Shown here one piece after another: positions 18,169 through 26,631 of a DNA stretch of 55,744 bases. The translations under genes were made by a program, and so were the position numbers. Within the stretch, counting starts at the first letter, position 1. Each line of letters opens with the position of its first letter. Below the pieces are notes generated by a model, which was given only the letters and a program-made list of their open reading frames with translations, did no database searches and was not told where the DNA came from. Origin of the DNA: a bacterium (GTDB lineage: Bacteria; Desulfobacterota; Binatia; HRBIN30; CADEER01); assembly GCA_030430165.1 (NCBI GenBank), contig JAUIGL010000040.1, positions 1 to 55,744 on the forward strand. Direction: 5' to 3'.

Positions 18169-18300
18169 CGGGTCTGGGAGCCAGGAGCTGGGATCTAGGG
18201 GTGGGGGTCGGCCTTTGGCCGACGTTGGATTGAAATCGCGGAGCGGCCGAAGGCTCGCTCCAACCATCCCCAGATCCCAGCGCCCAGATCCTAGATCCCG
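18169..18300. repeat. GATCCTAG dispersed repeat cassette, copy 2
   Basis: It shares with the 17.65 kb cassette the phrase CTAGGGGTGG(T/G)GGTCGGCCTTTGGCCGAC (hairpin at 18207-18223) and the closing CCCAGATCCTAGATCCC, but the middle differs. The two copies flank the small gene at 17877-18164 in direct orientation. Confidence 0.7.
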
Positions 18301-18336
18301 AAGAGGGGATGCGGGCGCAGCCCGCATCCCCTCTTC
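18300..18336 (-). terminator. 17-bp perfect hairpin after the cohesin-like gene
   Basis: GAAGAGGGGATGCGGGC (18300-18316), loop of three bases, then the exact complement at 18320-18336, directly abutting the stop codon of the 2155-residue gene read on the minus strand. It lacks a long T-run, so it may be a terminator or mRNA 3'-end stabiliser; it joins the repeat cassette on its other side. Confidence 0.6.
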
Positions 18337-21300
18337 TCATTCCAGATCGCGGTTGCGGACCTCGACCGTGTCGGTGACCGAGTCGCGGCGGCCGTCGTCT
18401 GCTTCGACGGTAGCGCTGAAGGACAGCGATGCTCCGTTCGGCGTATCGGCGGCGACGCTCTGATTGAGCGAGATCGACTCGTTGCCCGGGCCTTTGATGC
18501 TCGGGAAGATCCAGGTCAGGGTCAGCACTCCGTCGTTCACCGATTGCGAGTTCGGTCCCGGGATCGCCGAGGTCAGCGCCGCCGCCTCGGGTCCGGATAG
18601 GGTTACGACGACGTTCTCGGCATCGCCGCGGCCGCCGTTGACGATCGCCAGGGACGAACGCAGTCGGCCGGGCCGGCCGCCGGCGATCGTCACCCGGTTC
18701 GGCATGGTCAGCTTGAGACTGAGCCGCCCGGGATTGGTCGAGCCTCCGGAGCGGATGCCTCCCTGGAAATCGACTTGCTTGAAGTTCCCCTGGTCGTCGA
18801 GCACGTTGGCGCGGTTGACCAGGCTGATGCCGGGCGCCGCGGTCTCGCCGAGCTCCCCCTTGATGACGATCAGGAGAGAAGCGCCGGAACCGAGCGAGGG
18901 GAAGTTGTAGGTCAGCAGGTTGCCGTCGATCGCGCTCGGCGGCGGTGTCGACTCGACGAAGTCCAAGGCGAGCGGCAAGGCGTTGTTGATGACCAATCCG
19001 GTGGTGGTCGAGGCGCTCTGGTTCTGCAGCTTGATCATATAGATCATTTCCTCGACGACACCGATGCGCAGCTGGCGCGGCGCTCCGGTCATACTCATCA
19101 CGTACGGCGTATCCGGCCCCAGCTCTTCCGCGAACACGGTGATCTCGTTGCCGCTGGCAACGAAGCCGCTGTCGTCCATCACCCAGGCGCGCACCGGCAG
19201 CGCCGTTCCGTCGACCACCAGAGGATCGGTCACCTGGAAGGTGGCAAAGATGCGGTCGGCGGAGCTCGGGAACATCGGACCGATGGTCCAAGAGAAGTCC
19301 GAGCCGCCGTCGGGCGCCGGACTCGAGAAGATGAAGTCGAGGCGCGGGTCGACGTCGGCGTAGACGACGACACCGGTCAGGTCTTCCTCGCTCAGGTTGG
19401 CGAAGGTGATTGCGTAAACCACCTCTTCGTTGAGCCCTATCGGATCGGGCAGGTCGTCGACCGACATGCCGAGCGTGGCCGGGCCGGCGGTCTGCGTGTC
19501 CTCGTAGATGCGCGCAACCCGTCCCTCCGAGTCGGATACTTCGGCGAAGTTGCGCAGGATGACACCGGCCAGGGTGTCGAGGTCCACCTGGGCATCGATG
19601 GTGATGGTCACCGAGGTACGAGCCGGTAGGAAGGGAATCGTCCAGCGGTCTTCGGTGCCGAGATCGGCCGGCGGTACCGAGGACAGGATGCTGAGGTTCG
19701 GGTCGAAGAGCTCGCGAACCACCACGTTCTCCATGGCGAACTCGTCGGTATTCGAGATCACCAGGTCGTAGGTGAGCGTATCGCCCGGCTCCACGGCATC
19801 CGGTGAATCCACCTTGCGCAGGGCCAGGGTCAGGTCGGTTTGAACCGTGACGGCCACGTCCGGTCCGATCTCGGTGACGACGATCGGCGCCGTCGCCGAG
19901 ATGTCGTAACCGGATAGAACCACGTTGGTGCCGTCGGCCGCGCCCGGGTCGACCTCGACCGCGAACGAGACCACACCGCCGCCGCTATTCGGCAGATCGA
20001 CGGAATCCCAGGTGATGAGACCGCTGCCGCCGGCTCCGGGATCGCTCGCAGCAGCCGGCTTGGCGCTGATGAAGGTCGTCCCCGGCGGAGTCGTCGCGGT
20101 CACGGTGATTCCGACACCCAAGCCACCGGCGTTGCTGTAGGTCAGGATGTAGGTGAGCACTTCGCCCGGTGCGACCGGGTCGCTGCTCGCCGAGGCCTGG
20201 ATCTCGAGCACCGGCGGCGGCTGCGTCGGAGTCGCCGTCGGCGTTTCGGTCGGAGTATCCGTCGGTGTGTCGGTCGGAGTCTCGGTCGGAGTGTCCGTCG
20301 GAGTGTCGGTCGGAGTGCTGGTCGGCGTCTCGGTCGGCGTATCCGTCGGCGTCGACGTCGGCGTATCCGTCGGAGTGATCGTCGGAGTATCGGTCGGCGT
20401 ATCCGTCGGAGTGCTGGTCGGCGTGATCGTCGGCGTGTCGCTCGGCGTGGCTGTCGCCGCGATCAGCGTCACGTTGACCTCACCGTCGAGACCCGACACC
20501 GGCGCCACCGGCAGCCCGTCCGGATCCTGAGCCAGATAGTTGGAGCCGAACAGGGGATACACGCCCGGCAGGGTTCCGCCGAGAATGTCGAACGTACAGG
20601 TGTACAGGAGACCGTCGGGAATCGGATCGTTGTCGAGCGGCGGTCCCTGGACGAAGACCCGCAGGGTCGACTCGGTGCCAGTCACGTCGACGATCGCAGC
20701 CGAGATCGCCTTGCTCTGGACTGGGTTGGAGACGCAGCTCGCCGGATCGACGCTGAGCACAGTGTTGTCGAAGGTGATGTCGTTGCCGGTACCGGCAACG
20801 ATGAAGCCACCGCTCGAAACGTCGAGGGTCGCTTCGATGTCGACGCTGGTGCCGGCGATGCCAAAGCCGGTGCCGAGGTTGATGAGCACGGACAGCGGCG
20901 TGTTGGTCACCGTCGGCGTATTGGTCGCCGTCGGAGTCAGGGATGGCGTATCGGTCGGCGTGCTGGTCGGCGTCACCGTCGGCGTGTCGCTCGGAGTCGA
21001 CGTCGGCGTGTCGGTCGGCGTGATCGTCGGCGTGTCGGTCGGCGTCGCGGTCGAGGCCAGCAAAGTCACCTCGATCTCACCGTCGAGTCCCGCGACTGGG
21101 CCGGTCGGCATTCCGTCCGGATCCTGCGCCAGGAAGTTGGAGGCGAACAGCGGATAAGTCCCCGGCGGGGTCCCGCCGAGCACGTCGAACGTACAGGTGT
21201 AGAGCAGACCGTCCGGGATCGGGGCGTTGCTGGCCGGCGGGCCCTGCACGAAGACGCGCAGTGTCGACTCGGTCCCGCTGACGTCGACGATCGCGGCGGA

Positions 21301-24300
21301 CAGCGTCTTGCCGAGCGCCGGGTTGGTCACGCAGCTCGACGGATTGACCGAGAACTGCGTGTTGTCGAACGTAATGTCGTTGCCGGTTCCGGCGACGACG
21401 AACCCGCCGATCGAAACGTTGATGAATACGTCGACGTCGACTCCCGTCCCGGCGAGGCCGATCGACTCGCCAACGTCGAGCAGTACGCTGATCGGGGTAT
21501 TGGTCGCGGTCGGCGTATCGCTCGGCGTCGGTGTCGGCGTGTTGGTCGGCGTGTTGCTCGGCGTGTCGGTTGGCGTCGAGGTCGGCGTGATGGTCGGCGT
21601 GTCGGTCGGCGTGCTGGTCGGCGTCACCGTCGGCGTGTCGGTCGGCGTGCTGGTCGGCGTGATCGTCGGCGTATCGGTCGGCGTCGACGTCGGCGTATGT
21701 GTCGGAGTGTTGGTCGGTGTGTCGGTCGGCGTGCTGGTCGGAGTGTTGGTCGGCGTATCCGTCGGCGTGCTGGTCGGAGTTTGCGTCGGCGTATCCGTCG
21801 CGGTGCTGGTCGGTGTCGCCGTGATCGTCGGCGTGTGCGTCGGCGTATCGGTCGGCGTGCTGGTCGGCGTCACCGTCGGCGTGTCGGTCGGCGTGCTGGT
21901 CGGCGTCACCGTCGGCGTGTCGGTCGGCGTGCTGGTCGGCGTCACCGTCGGAGTGTCGGTCGGCGTCGAGGTCGGCGTCGAAGTCGGCGTGATCGTCGGC
22001 GTGTCGGTCGGCGTCGGGCTCGGCCCGATCAGGGTCACCGTGATCTGGCCGTTGCCGCCGGTCACCGGGGTCAGGCTGACGCCAGTCGGGTTCTGCGCCA
22101 CGTGGCTCGAAGTCGCGAGCGGGTAGACGCCCGGATTCGCACCGATCTGGATGCCGACGGCGCAGGTGAAGAATGGTCCGTCGGGAATCGGATCGGGGTT
22201 GAGCGGAGCACCGAGCACGGTCACTCGGAAGGTCGTCGTATTGCCCACCGTGCTGATCGCGCCACCGGTGATGCTCTTGCCGGGGATACTGGCGTTACAA
22301 TTGGCGATATTAAAGGTGAACTGGGTGTTGTCGTAGGTGAAATCGATGCCGCCGGCGGCGACCGACTGCCCCGACGTCGTCAGCGTGGCCGTGATGTTCG
22401 GCATGCTGCCCGGGATCCCGATCGTAGTGCCGAGGTCGATCTGGATGACCTGAGGCGTGTTGGTCGGCGTCGACGTCGGTGTGCTGGTCGGCGTCTGCGT
22501 CGGCGTGTCGGTAACCGTGCTGGTCGGCGTCACCGTCGGCGTGTCCGACGGAGTGCTGGTCGGGGTGTTGGTCGGCGTATCGGTCGGTGTCTGCGTCGGC
22601 GTGTTGGTCGGAGTCAGGGTCGGCGTATCGCTGGGAGTGACGGTCGGCGTGTCGGTCGGAGTATTGGTCGGCGTCGACGTCGGCGTAATCGTCGGTGTGC
22701 TGGTCGCCGTGTCCCCCGGCGTATTGGTCGGCGTCGAGGTCGGCGTGTCGGTCGGCGTCTGCGTCGGCGTGTCGGTCGGGGTGTTGGTGGGCGTGTCCGT
22801 CGGGGTCTGCGTCGGCGTGTCGGTTGGCGTGTTGGTCGGCGTGTCCGTCGGAGTCTGCGTCGGCGTCACCGTCGGCGTGTCCGTCGGAGTGCTGGTCGGT
22901 GTGATCGTCGGCGTGTCCGTCGGCGTGCTGGTCGGCGTCACCGTCGGCGTGTCCGACGGAGTCGAGCTCGGCGTGCTGGTCGGCGTGATCGTCGGCGTGT
23001 CGGTCGGAGTCGCGGTCGCGCCGACCAGCGTCACGGTGATGAAACCGTCGCTTCCGGTCACGATCGGATGGCTGACCCCCATGGGATCCTGAGCGATGTA
23101 GTTCGAGGTCACCAGCGGATAAGTGCCCGGCGTTGCGCTGCCGAGAATTCCGAAGCCGCAGGTGTAGAGCGGCCCGTCCGGAATCGGGTCGGGATTGGAG
23201 GGCGCTCCGAGGACGACCACCCGCACCGTCGTCGTCGTGCCGACGGTGCTGATGACTCCACCGGTAATGCTCTTGCCGGCGACACTGGCGGAGCAATCGC
23301 TGATGTCGAACGAGAACTGAGTGTTGTTGAAAGCGATGTCGTTGCCGCCGGCCGCCACGTCGAGGCCCGACGAGGTCAGGTTGGCGGTGAGGTTCACCAT
23401 CGTACCCGGCAACCCGATGTTGAAGCCGAGATCGATGTAGACGATCTGCGGCGTGTTGGTCGGGGTCGACGTCGGTGTCTCAGTCGGGGTGTTGGTCGGC
23501 GTCGAAGTCGGGGTCGCCGTCGGCGTGTTGGTCGCAGTGTCGGTCGGCGTGCTCGTCGGGGTCTGGGTCGGAGTGTCGGTCGGGGTGTCGGTCGGCGTGC
23601 TCGTCGGGGTCTGGGTTGGGGTATTCGTAGGCGTGCTGGTCGGCGTCTGCGTCGGAGTGTTGGTCGGCGTATCCGTCGGCGTGCTGGTCGGCGTCTGCGT
23701 CGGGGTGTCCGTCGGCGTGTTGGTCGGCGTGTCGGTTGGAGTGTTGGTCGGGGTGTCGGTCGGCGTCTGCGTCGGGGTGTCGGTCGGTGTATCGGTCGCC
23801 GTCTGCGTCGGCGTGTCGGTCGGAGTGTCGGTCGGGGTGTCGGTCGGCGTCTGCGTCGGCGTATCGGTCGCCGTCTGCGTCGCCGTGTTGGTCGGCGTCT
23901 GCGTCGGGGTATCGGTCGGCGTCTGCGTCGGCGTATCGGTCGGCGTCTGCGTCGGCGTGCTCGACGGCGTATTGGTCGCCGTTGGGGTGTTGGTCGGCGT
24001 ATTCGTCGGAGTGTTGGTCGGGGTGCTGGTCGGCGTCTGCGTCGGAGTATTCGACGGCGTGTTGGTTGCCGTAGGCGTGTCGGTCGCGGTGTTGGTCGGG
24101 GTTTGCGTCGGCGTGTCGGTCGGGGTGCTGGTCGGCGTGATCGTCGGCGTATCGGTCGGCGTCGGAGCGGTCACCGTGATCTGTCCGTCGGCGCCGATCA
24201 CCGGGCTCAAGCTACCGCCGATGTCGTCCTGGGCTTGGTGATTCGACGTCGTCAACGAGTAGACGGCCGGCGTGGCGCCGCCCTGGATACCGAAGCTGCA

Positions 24301-24804
24301 GGTGTAGAAGGGACCGTCCGGGATCAGGTCGAGATTGAGCGGCGGCCCGACCACGACGACGCGCACCGTGGTGATGTTGCCGACGGTGCTGACGACGCCA
24401 CCGGAGATGGTCTTACCGGGGGTGCTCGCCGAACAGTCGCCGATGTCGAACGTGAACTGGGTGTTGTCGAAGGCGATGTCGTTGCTGCCCGCTGCGACCG
24501 ATTGGCCGGCAGTGGTCAGCGTCGCGGTGATGTCGACCATGCTGCCCGGCACTCCCGATGCCGAGCCGGTGTCGATTTCGATGATCTGGGGCGTGTTGGT
24601 GGCGGTCGCCGTGGCCGTATTGGTCGGCGTGTTGGACGGGGTCTGGGTCGCTGTCGCCGTATTGGTCGGAGTGTTGCTGAACGTGCTGGTCGGCGTGTCG
24701 GTTGGCGTCGACGTCGGCGTGCTGGTCTGCGCCGGGGCCGCCGTGGAGACGACCACCAAAAACAGGGCGAGCAGCATATGCGGCATACAGCGAGCGAATC
24801 TCAT
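18337..24804 (-). CDS. Giant secreted protein with five cohesin-like domains, Thr-Pro linkers and DUF11-like repeats
   Basis: This 2155-residue protein starts with a signal peptide (MRFARCMPHMLLALFLVVVSTAAPAQ). Five related domains of about 140 residues lie near 70-212, 452-593, 784-927, 1104-1249 and 1300-1447; each opens with an I(D/N)LGxxxGxPG-type strand, contains NDIxFDNTxF, and ends before a G(L/A)DGxIxVT strand, a pattern like type I/II cohesin-related domains. They are separated by (xTPT)n linkers of 50-240 residues. From about 1530 to the end, at least four or five DUF11-like immunoglobulin-type repeats follow (VAPGEVLTYILTYSN, VEPGDTLTYDLVISN, IGLNEEVVYAITFAN and others). The start at 24804 has AAGGA upstream. 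It lies 17 bases after the dockerin-bearing gene. No C-terminal anchor is seen. Cohesin assignment is by eye and could be a generic cohesin-fold carbohydrate or protein-binding module. Confidence 0.82.
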   Translation of the reverse strand: MRFARCMPHMLLALFLVVVSTAAPAQTSTPTSTPTDTPTSTFSNTPTNTATATQTPSNTPTNTATATATNTPQIIEIDTGSASGVPGSMVDITATLTTAGQSVAAGSNDIAFDNTQFTFDIGDCSASTPGKTISGGVVSTVGNITTVRVVVVGPPLNLDLIPDGPFYTCSFGIQGGATPAVYSLTTSNHQAQDDIGGSLSPVIGADGQITVTAPTPTDTPTITPTSTPTDTPTQTPTNTATDTPTATNTPSNTPTQTPTSTPTNTPTNTPTNTPTATNTPSSTPTQTPTDTPTQTPTDTPTQTPTNTATQTATDTPTQTPTDTPTDTPTDTPTQTATDTPTDTPTQTPTDTPTNTPTDTPTNTPTDTPTQTPTSTPTDTPTNTPTQTPTSTPTNTPTQTPTSTPTDTPTDTPTQTPTSTPTDTATNTPTATPTSTPTNTPTETPTSTPTNTPQIVYIDLGFNIGLPGTMVNLTANLTSSGLDVAAGGNDIAFNNTQFSFDISDCSASVAGKSITGGVISTVGTTTTVRVVVLGAPSNPDPIPDGPLYTCGFGILGSATPGTYPLVTSNYIAQDPMGVSHPIVTGSDGFITVTLVGATATPTDTPTITPTSTPSSTPSDTPTVTPTSTPTDTPTITPTSTPTDTPTVTPTQTPTDTPTNTPTDTPTQTPTDTPTNTPTDTPTQTPTDTPTSTPTNTPGDTATSTPTITPTSTPTNTPTDTPTVTPSDTPTLTPTNTPTQTPTDTPTNTPTSTPSDTPTVTPTSTVTDTPTQTPTSTPTSTPTNTPQVIQIDLGTTIGIPGSMPNITATLTTSGQSVAAGGIDFTYDNTQFTFNIANCNASIPGKSITGGAISTVGNTTTFRVTVLGAPLNPDPIPDGPFFTCAVGIQIGANPGVYPLATSSHVAQNPTGVSLTPVTGGNGQITVTLIGPSPTPTDTPTITPTSTPTSTPTDTPTVTPTSTPTDTPTVTPTSTPTDTPTVTPTSTPTDTPTHTPTITATPTSTATDTPTQTPTSTPTDTPTNTPTSTPTDTPTNTPTHTPTSTPTDTPTITPTSTPTDTPTVTPTSTPTDTPTITPTSTPTDTPSNTPTNTPTPTPSDTPTATNTPISVLLDVGESIGLAGTGVDVDVFINVSIGGFVVAGTGNDITFDNTQFSVNPSSCVTNPALGKTLSAAIVDVSGTESTLRVFVQGPPASNAPIPDGLLYTCTFDVLGGTPPGTYPLFASNFLAQDPDGMPTGPVAGLDGEIEVTLLASTATPTDTPTITPTDTPTSTPSDTPTVTPTSTPTDTPSLTPTATNTPTVTNTPLSVLINLGTGFGIAGTSVDIEATLDVSSGGFIVAGTGNDITFDNTVLSVDPASCVSNPVQSKAISAAIVDVTGTESTLRVFVQGPPLDNDPIPDGLLYTCTFDILGGTLPGVYPLFGSNYLAQDPDGLPVAPVSGLDGEVNVTLIAATATPSDTPTITPTSTPTDTPTDTPTITPTDTPTSTPTDTPTETPTSTPTDTPTDTPTETPTDTPTDTPTETPTATPTQPPPVLEIQASASSDPVAPGEVLTYILTYSNAGGLGVGITVTATTPPGTTFISAKPAAASDPGAGGSGLITWDSVDLPNSGGGVVSFAVEVDPGAADGTNVVLSGYDISATAPIVVTEIGPDVAVTVQTDLTLALRKVDSPDAVEPGDTLTYDLVISNTDEFAMENVVVRELFDPNLSILSSVPPADLGTEDRWTIPFLPARTSVTITIDAQVDLDTLAGVILRNFAEVSDSEGRVARIYEDTQTAGPATLGMSVDDLPDPIGLNEEVVYAITFANLSEEDLTGVVVYADVDPRLDFIFSSPAPDGGSDFSWTIGPMFPSSADRIFATFQVTDPLVVDGTALPVRAWVMDDSGFVASGNEITVFAEELGPDTPYVMSMTGAPRQLRIGVVEEMIYMIKLQNQSASTTTGLVINNALPLALDFVESTPPPSAIDGNLLTYNFPSLGSGASLLIVIKGELGETAAPGISLVNRANVLDDQGNFKQVDFQGGIRSGGSTNPGRLSLKLTMPNRVTIAGGRPGRLRSSLAIVNGGRGDAENVVVTLSGPEAAALTSAIPGPNSQSVNDGVLTLTWIFPSIKGPGNESISLNQSVAADTPNGASLSFSATVEADDGRRDSVTDTVEVRNRDLE
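20215..24740 (-). repeat. Six Thr-Pro-coding 12-base repeat arrays
   Basis: The linkers of the giant protein are imperfect tandem arrays of a 12-base, four-codon unit encoding (D/N/S/Q/V)TPT, at about 20215-20462, 20903-21058, 21492-22023, 22452-23025, 23451-24168 and 24595-24732. Wobble positions vary (GTCGGCGTG, GTCGGAGTG, GTCGGGGTG on the + strand), so protein-level repetition is preserved while DNA identity is partly eroded. The arrays leave all six frames largely open, producing long artefactual frames on the + strand. Confidence 0.9.
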
Positions 24805-24821
24805 GCGTTGTTCCTTGGGAA

Positions 24822-26327
24822 TCAGGAGCCCATCTCGAGGAGCTGGATGAGACCGACCATGTCGGCCGCGTTGACGACGCCGTCGCCGTTGACGTCGGCC
24901 GCCGGGCAACCGGGACCGAACATTCGCAGGACCAAACCGTCGATATCGGCCGAGTCGATGCGGCCGTCGCAGTTGGCGTCGCCCGGACCGAGCGGGGTCG
25001 TGGTCACGATCGGAGTGTGGGTCGGAGTCGGAATGCTACTGGTGGGTGTCGCCGTATGCGTGCGCGTCGGCGTGTTGGTTCGGGTCGGTGTGTCGGTAAT
25101 CGTCGGCGTGTTGCTGGCGGTCGGCGTCACCGTAGGCGTAGCCGGCAGGCTGGATCCGTTGAGGACGACCGTCACCCGGTCGTCTTCCGCGGAGCTGGTG
25201 GCGATGTCGATTCGTTGGTCGGCGTTGAAGTCGCCGGTAGTAATGTCGACTTCGAGACGGGTTCCGACCTGCGCCGTGTAGATCGTTTCAGCGTGTTCGA
25301 AGCGCCCCTCGTCGATACCGCGCCAGAGATCCGCTCCGATGTTCGAGGCGACGACGATATCGGTTCGGTCGTCGCCGTCGAAGTCTGCGGCGACGATCGA
25401 GGTCGGCAGAAACACTTGATACTCTTCGAGCATCTCGAACTGCCGCGGACTCTCCTGCTCGAAGACGACCAGTCGCCCGCGGTTGCGACTCACCCCGGCG
25501 ACATTGGCGAGCTGCGACTCGATCGGCACGACCGCCACCGATGCGGCCGTCTGAACCTCGCCCACTGGGGCGGGTCCGGCGAAGCCGTCACCGGTTCCGT
25601 AGAGAACCGTAATCGTGTCGTCGACCGGGTCGCCGATGACGATGTCGACCTCGGCGTCGCCATCGACGCGGCCGAGCGCGACGCTCGACGGCTCGGTGCC
25701 GGCGAGCGTCGTGAACTCGATGCGGAAGTTGCCCGACGGGTTGCCGCCGGACTCGGTGCCAGCGAGAACCGTCACCACTCCCAGCGACATCCCGCCGATC
25801 GCGGTCGAGTGGCACGCCACCAAATCGATGATGTCGTCACCGGTGACGTCACCGGCTTCGAGGCAACGCGGGAACAGACCGGGCAGGCGGTACTCGAGCG
25901 GCTGCGCGAACTCCAAGCCGCCCTGGTTGAGAAAAACCAGGACGACGCCGCGCGCCGGCAAGCTCTCGATGACGTCGGCCGCCACGGCGATATCGCCGAG
26001 GCCGTCCTCGTTGAAATCCGCCGTCGCGATGCTCTGCAGGCTGTAGCCGCTCACACTGTCCCTGATTTCGGGGAGAAATCCCCCATCGCCTCGATTCAAT
26101 AAGAGAGAAATCGACGGTCCGTCGGCACCGGTGCCGTTGGCCGTCGCAATATCGAGTCCCTGTTCCCCGTCCAGCTGTAATGATCCGATGCCGACAGGCG
26201 CGCCATCTACCTCATAGGTTTCCGGCCTGCCGAACAGCGGCGCGGCAACCGACGCCGACACCATGCCCAACAGAACGGCCAACCCCACGAGTGTCCTCCT
26301 CCCGGCGGCCCTCCGACATTCCAACAT
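24822..26327 (-). CDS. Secreted FG-GAP/VCBS-like repeat protein with C-terminal dockerin domain
   Basis: This 501-residue protein begins with a signal peptide (hydrophobic GLAVLLGMVSASVAA). Residues about 30-390 are FG-GAP/VCBS-type propeller blades with repeated Asp-rich loops: ADFNEDGLGDIAVA, GDVTGDDIIDLVA, VDGDAEVDIVIG, ADFDGDDRTDIVVA, GDFNADQRIDIAT. A (TPT) linker of about 50 residues leads to the C-terminal dockerin type I pair: DANCDGRIDSAD and DVNGDGVVNAAD calcium loops, followed by IDGLVLRMF and MVGLIQLLEMG helices. It ends 17 bases before the cohesin-like gene on the same strand, a likely two-gene operon. The ATG at 26327 follows GGAAGA; two upstream ATGs are less likely. Confidence 0.85.
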   Translation of the reverse strand: MLECRRAAGRRTLVGLAVLLGMVSASVAAPLFGRPETYEVDGAPVGIGSLQLDGEQGLDIATANGTGADGPSISLLLNRGDGGFLPEIRDSVSGYSLQSIATADFNEDGLGDIAVAADVIESLPARGVVLVFLNQGGLEFAQPLEYRLPGLFPRCLEAGDVTGDDIIDLVACHSTAIGGMSLGVVTVLAGTESGGNPSGNFRIEFTTLAGTEPSSVALGRVDGDAEVDIVIGDPVDDTITVLYGTGDGFAGPAPVGEVQTAASVAVVPIESQLANVAGVSRNRGRLVVFEQESPRQFEMLEEYQVFLPTSIVAADFDGDDRTDIVVASNIGADLWRGIDEGRFEHAETIYTAQVGTRLEVDITTGDFNADQRIDIATSSAEDDRVTVVLNGSSLPATPTVTPTASNTPTITDTPTRTNTPTRTHTATPTSSIPTPTHTPIVTTTPLGPGDANCDGRIDSADIDGLVLRMFGPGCPAADVNGDGVVNAADMVGLIQLLEMGS

Positions 26328-26631
26328 CCATATTCTTCCGTACGATTCTAGCATCCTAAGTTGGCCGCTAGTTGTTTTGCAAGGCAATTAGCACGCATCG
26401 GAAAGGCGACAACCAATGGATTTTTCTTGCATCTTCGCATTTCGCTTGCTGCTGAGGCGGCCACTGCTCTAACTTGAGTTTTTGGTCGCTCGGCGATCTC
26501 CGGACAGGTCTGGCGGGTCGCCGAGAAGCCCCCCAGATGGGAAAAAATGGCAAATCTAAAGAGCCAGGCGCCTGCCGCAAGGCTCGTCCACACCGCGCAG
26601 TCGCGAATCCTATGAGGTAAAGGGACCAACG
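26328..26631. other. Divergent intergenic region with hairpin
   Basis: This spacer must carry promoters for the dockerin/cohesin-like pair (minus) and the beta-propeller gene (plus). It is less GC-rich than its surroundings, with T-runs and A-runs. An 8-base inverted repeat CTCGGCGA (26489-26496) / TCGCCGAG (26518-26525) is a possible operator or leader hairpin. No convincing sigma-70 boxes or riboswitch could be fixed by eye. Confidence 0.45.

Noticed and set aside
20215..24740. CRISPR array
   Set aside because: The repeats are 12-base coding units without unique spacers and translate as continuous Thr-Pro linkers.
21697..25281. Plus-strand open frames of up to 1194 codons across the Thr-Pro linker arrays
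   Set aside because: They are antisense products of the 12-base repeat arrays, giving Val-Gly-Val-Ser or Arg-rich repeats without domains, and lack credible starts.
26455..26470. GCCACTG word like a cobalamin riboswitch B12 box
   Set aside because: No supporting G-rich stems or GGTGAA/AGGAGACC segments lie nearby, and the flanking genes have no cobalamin link.
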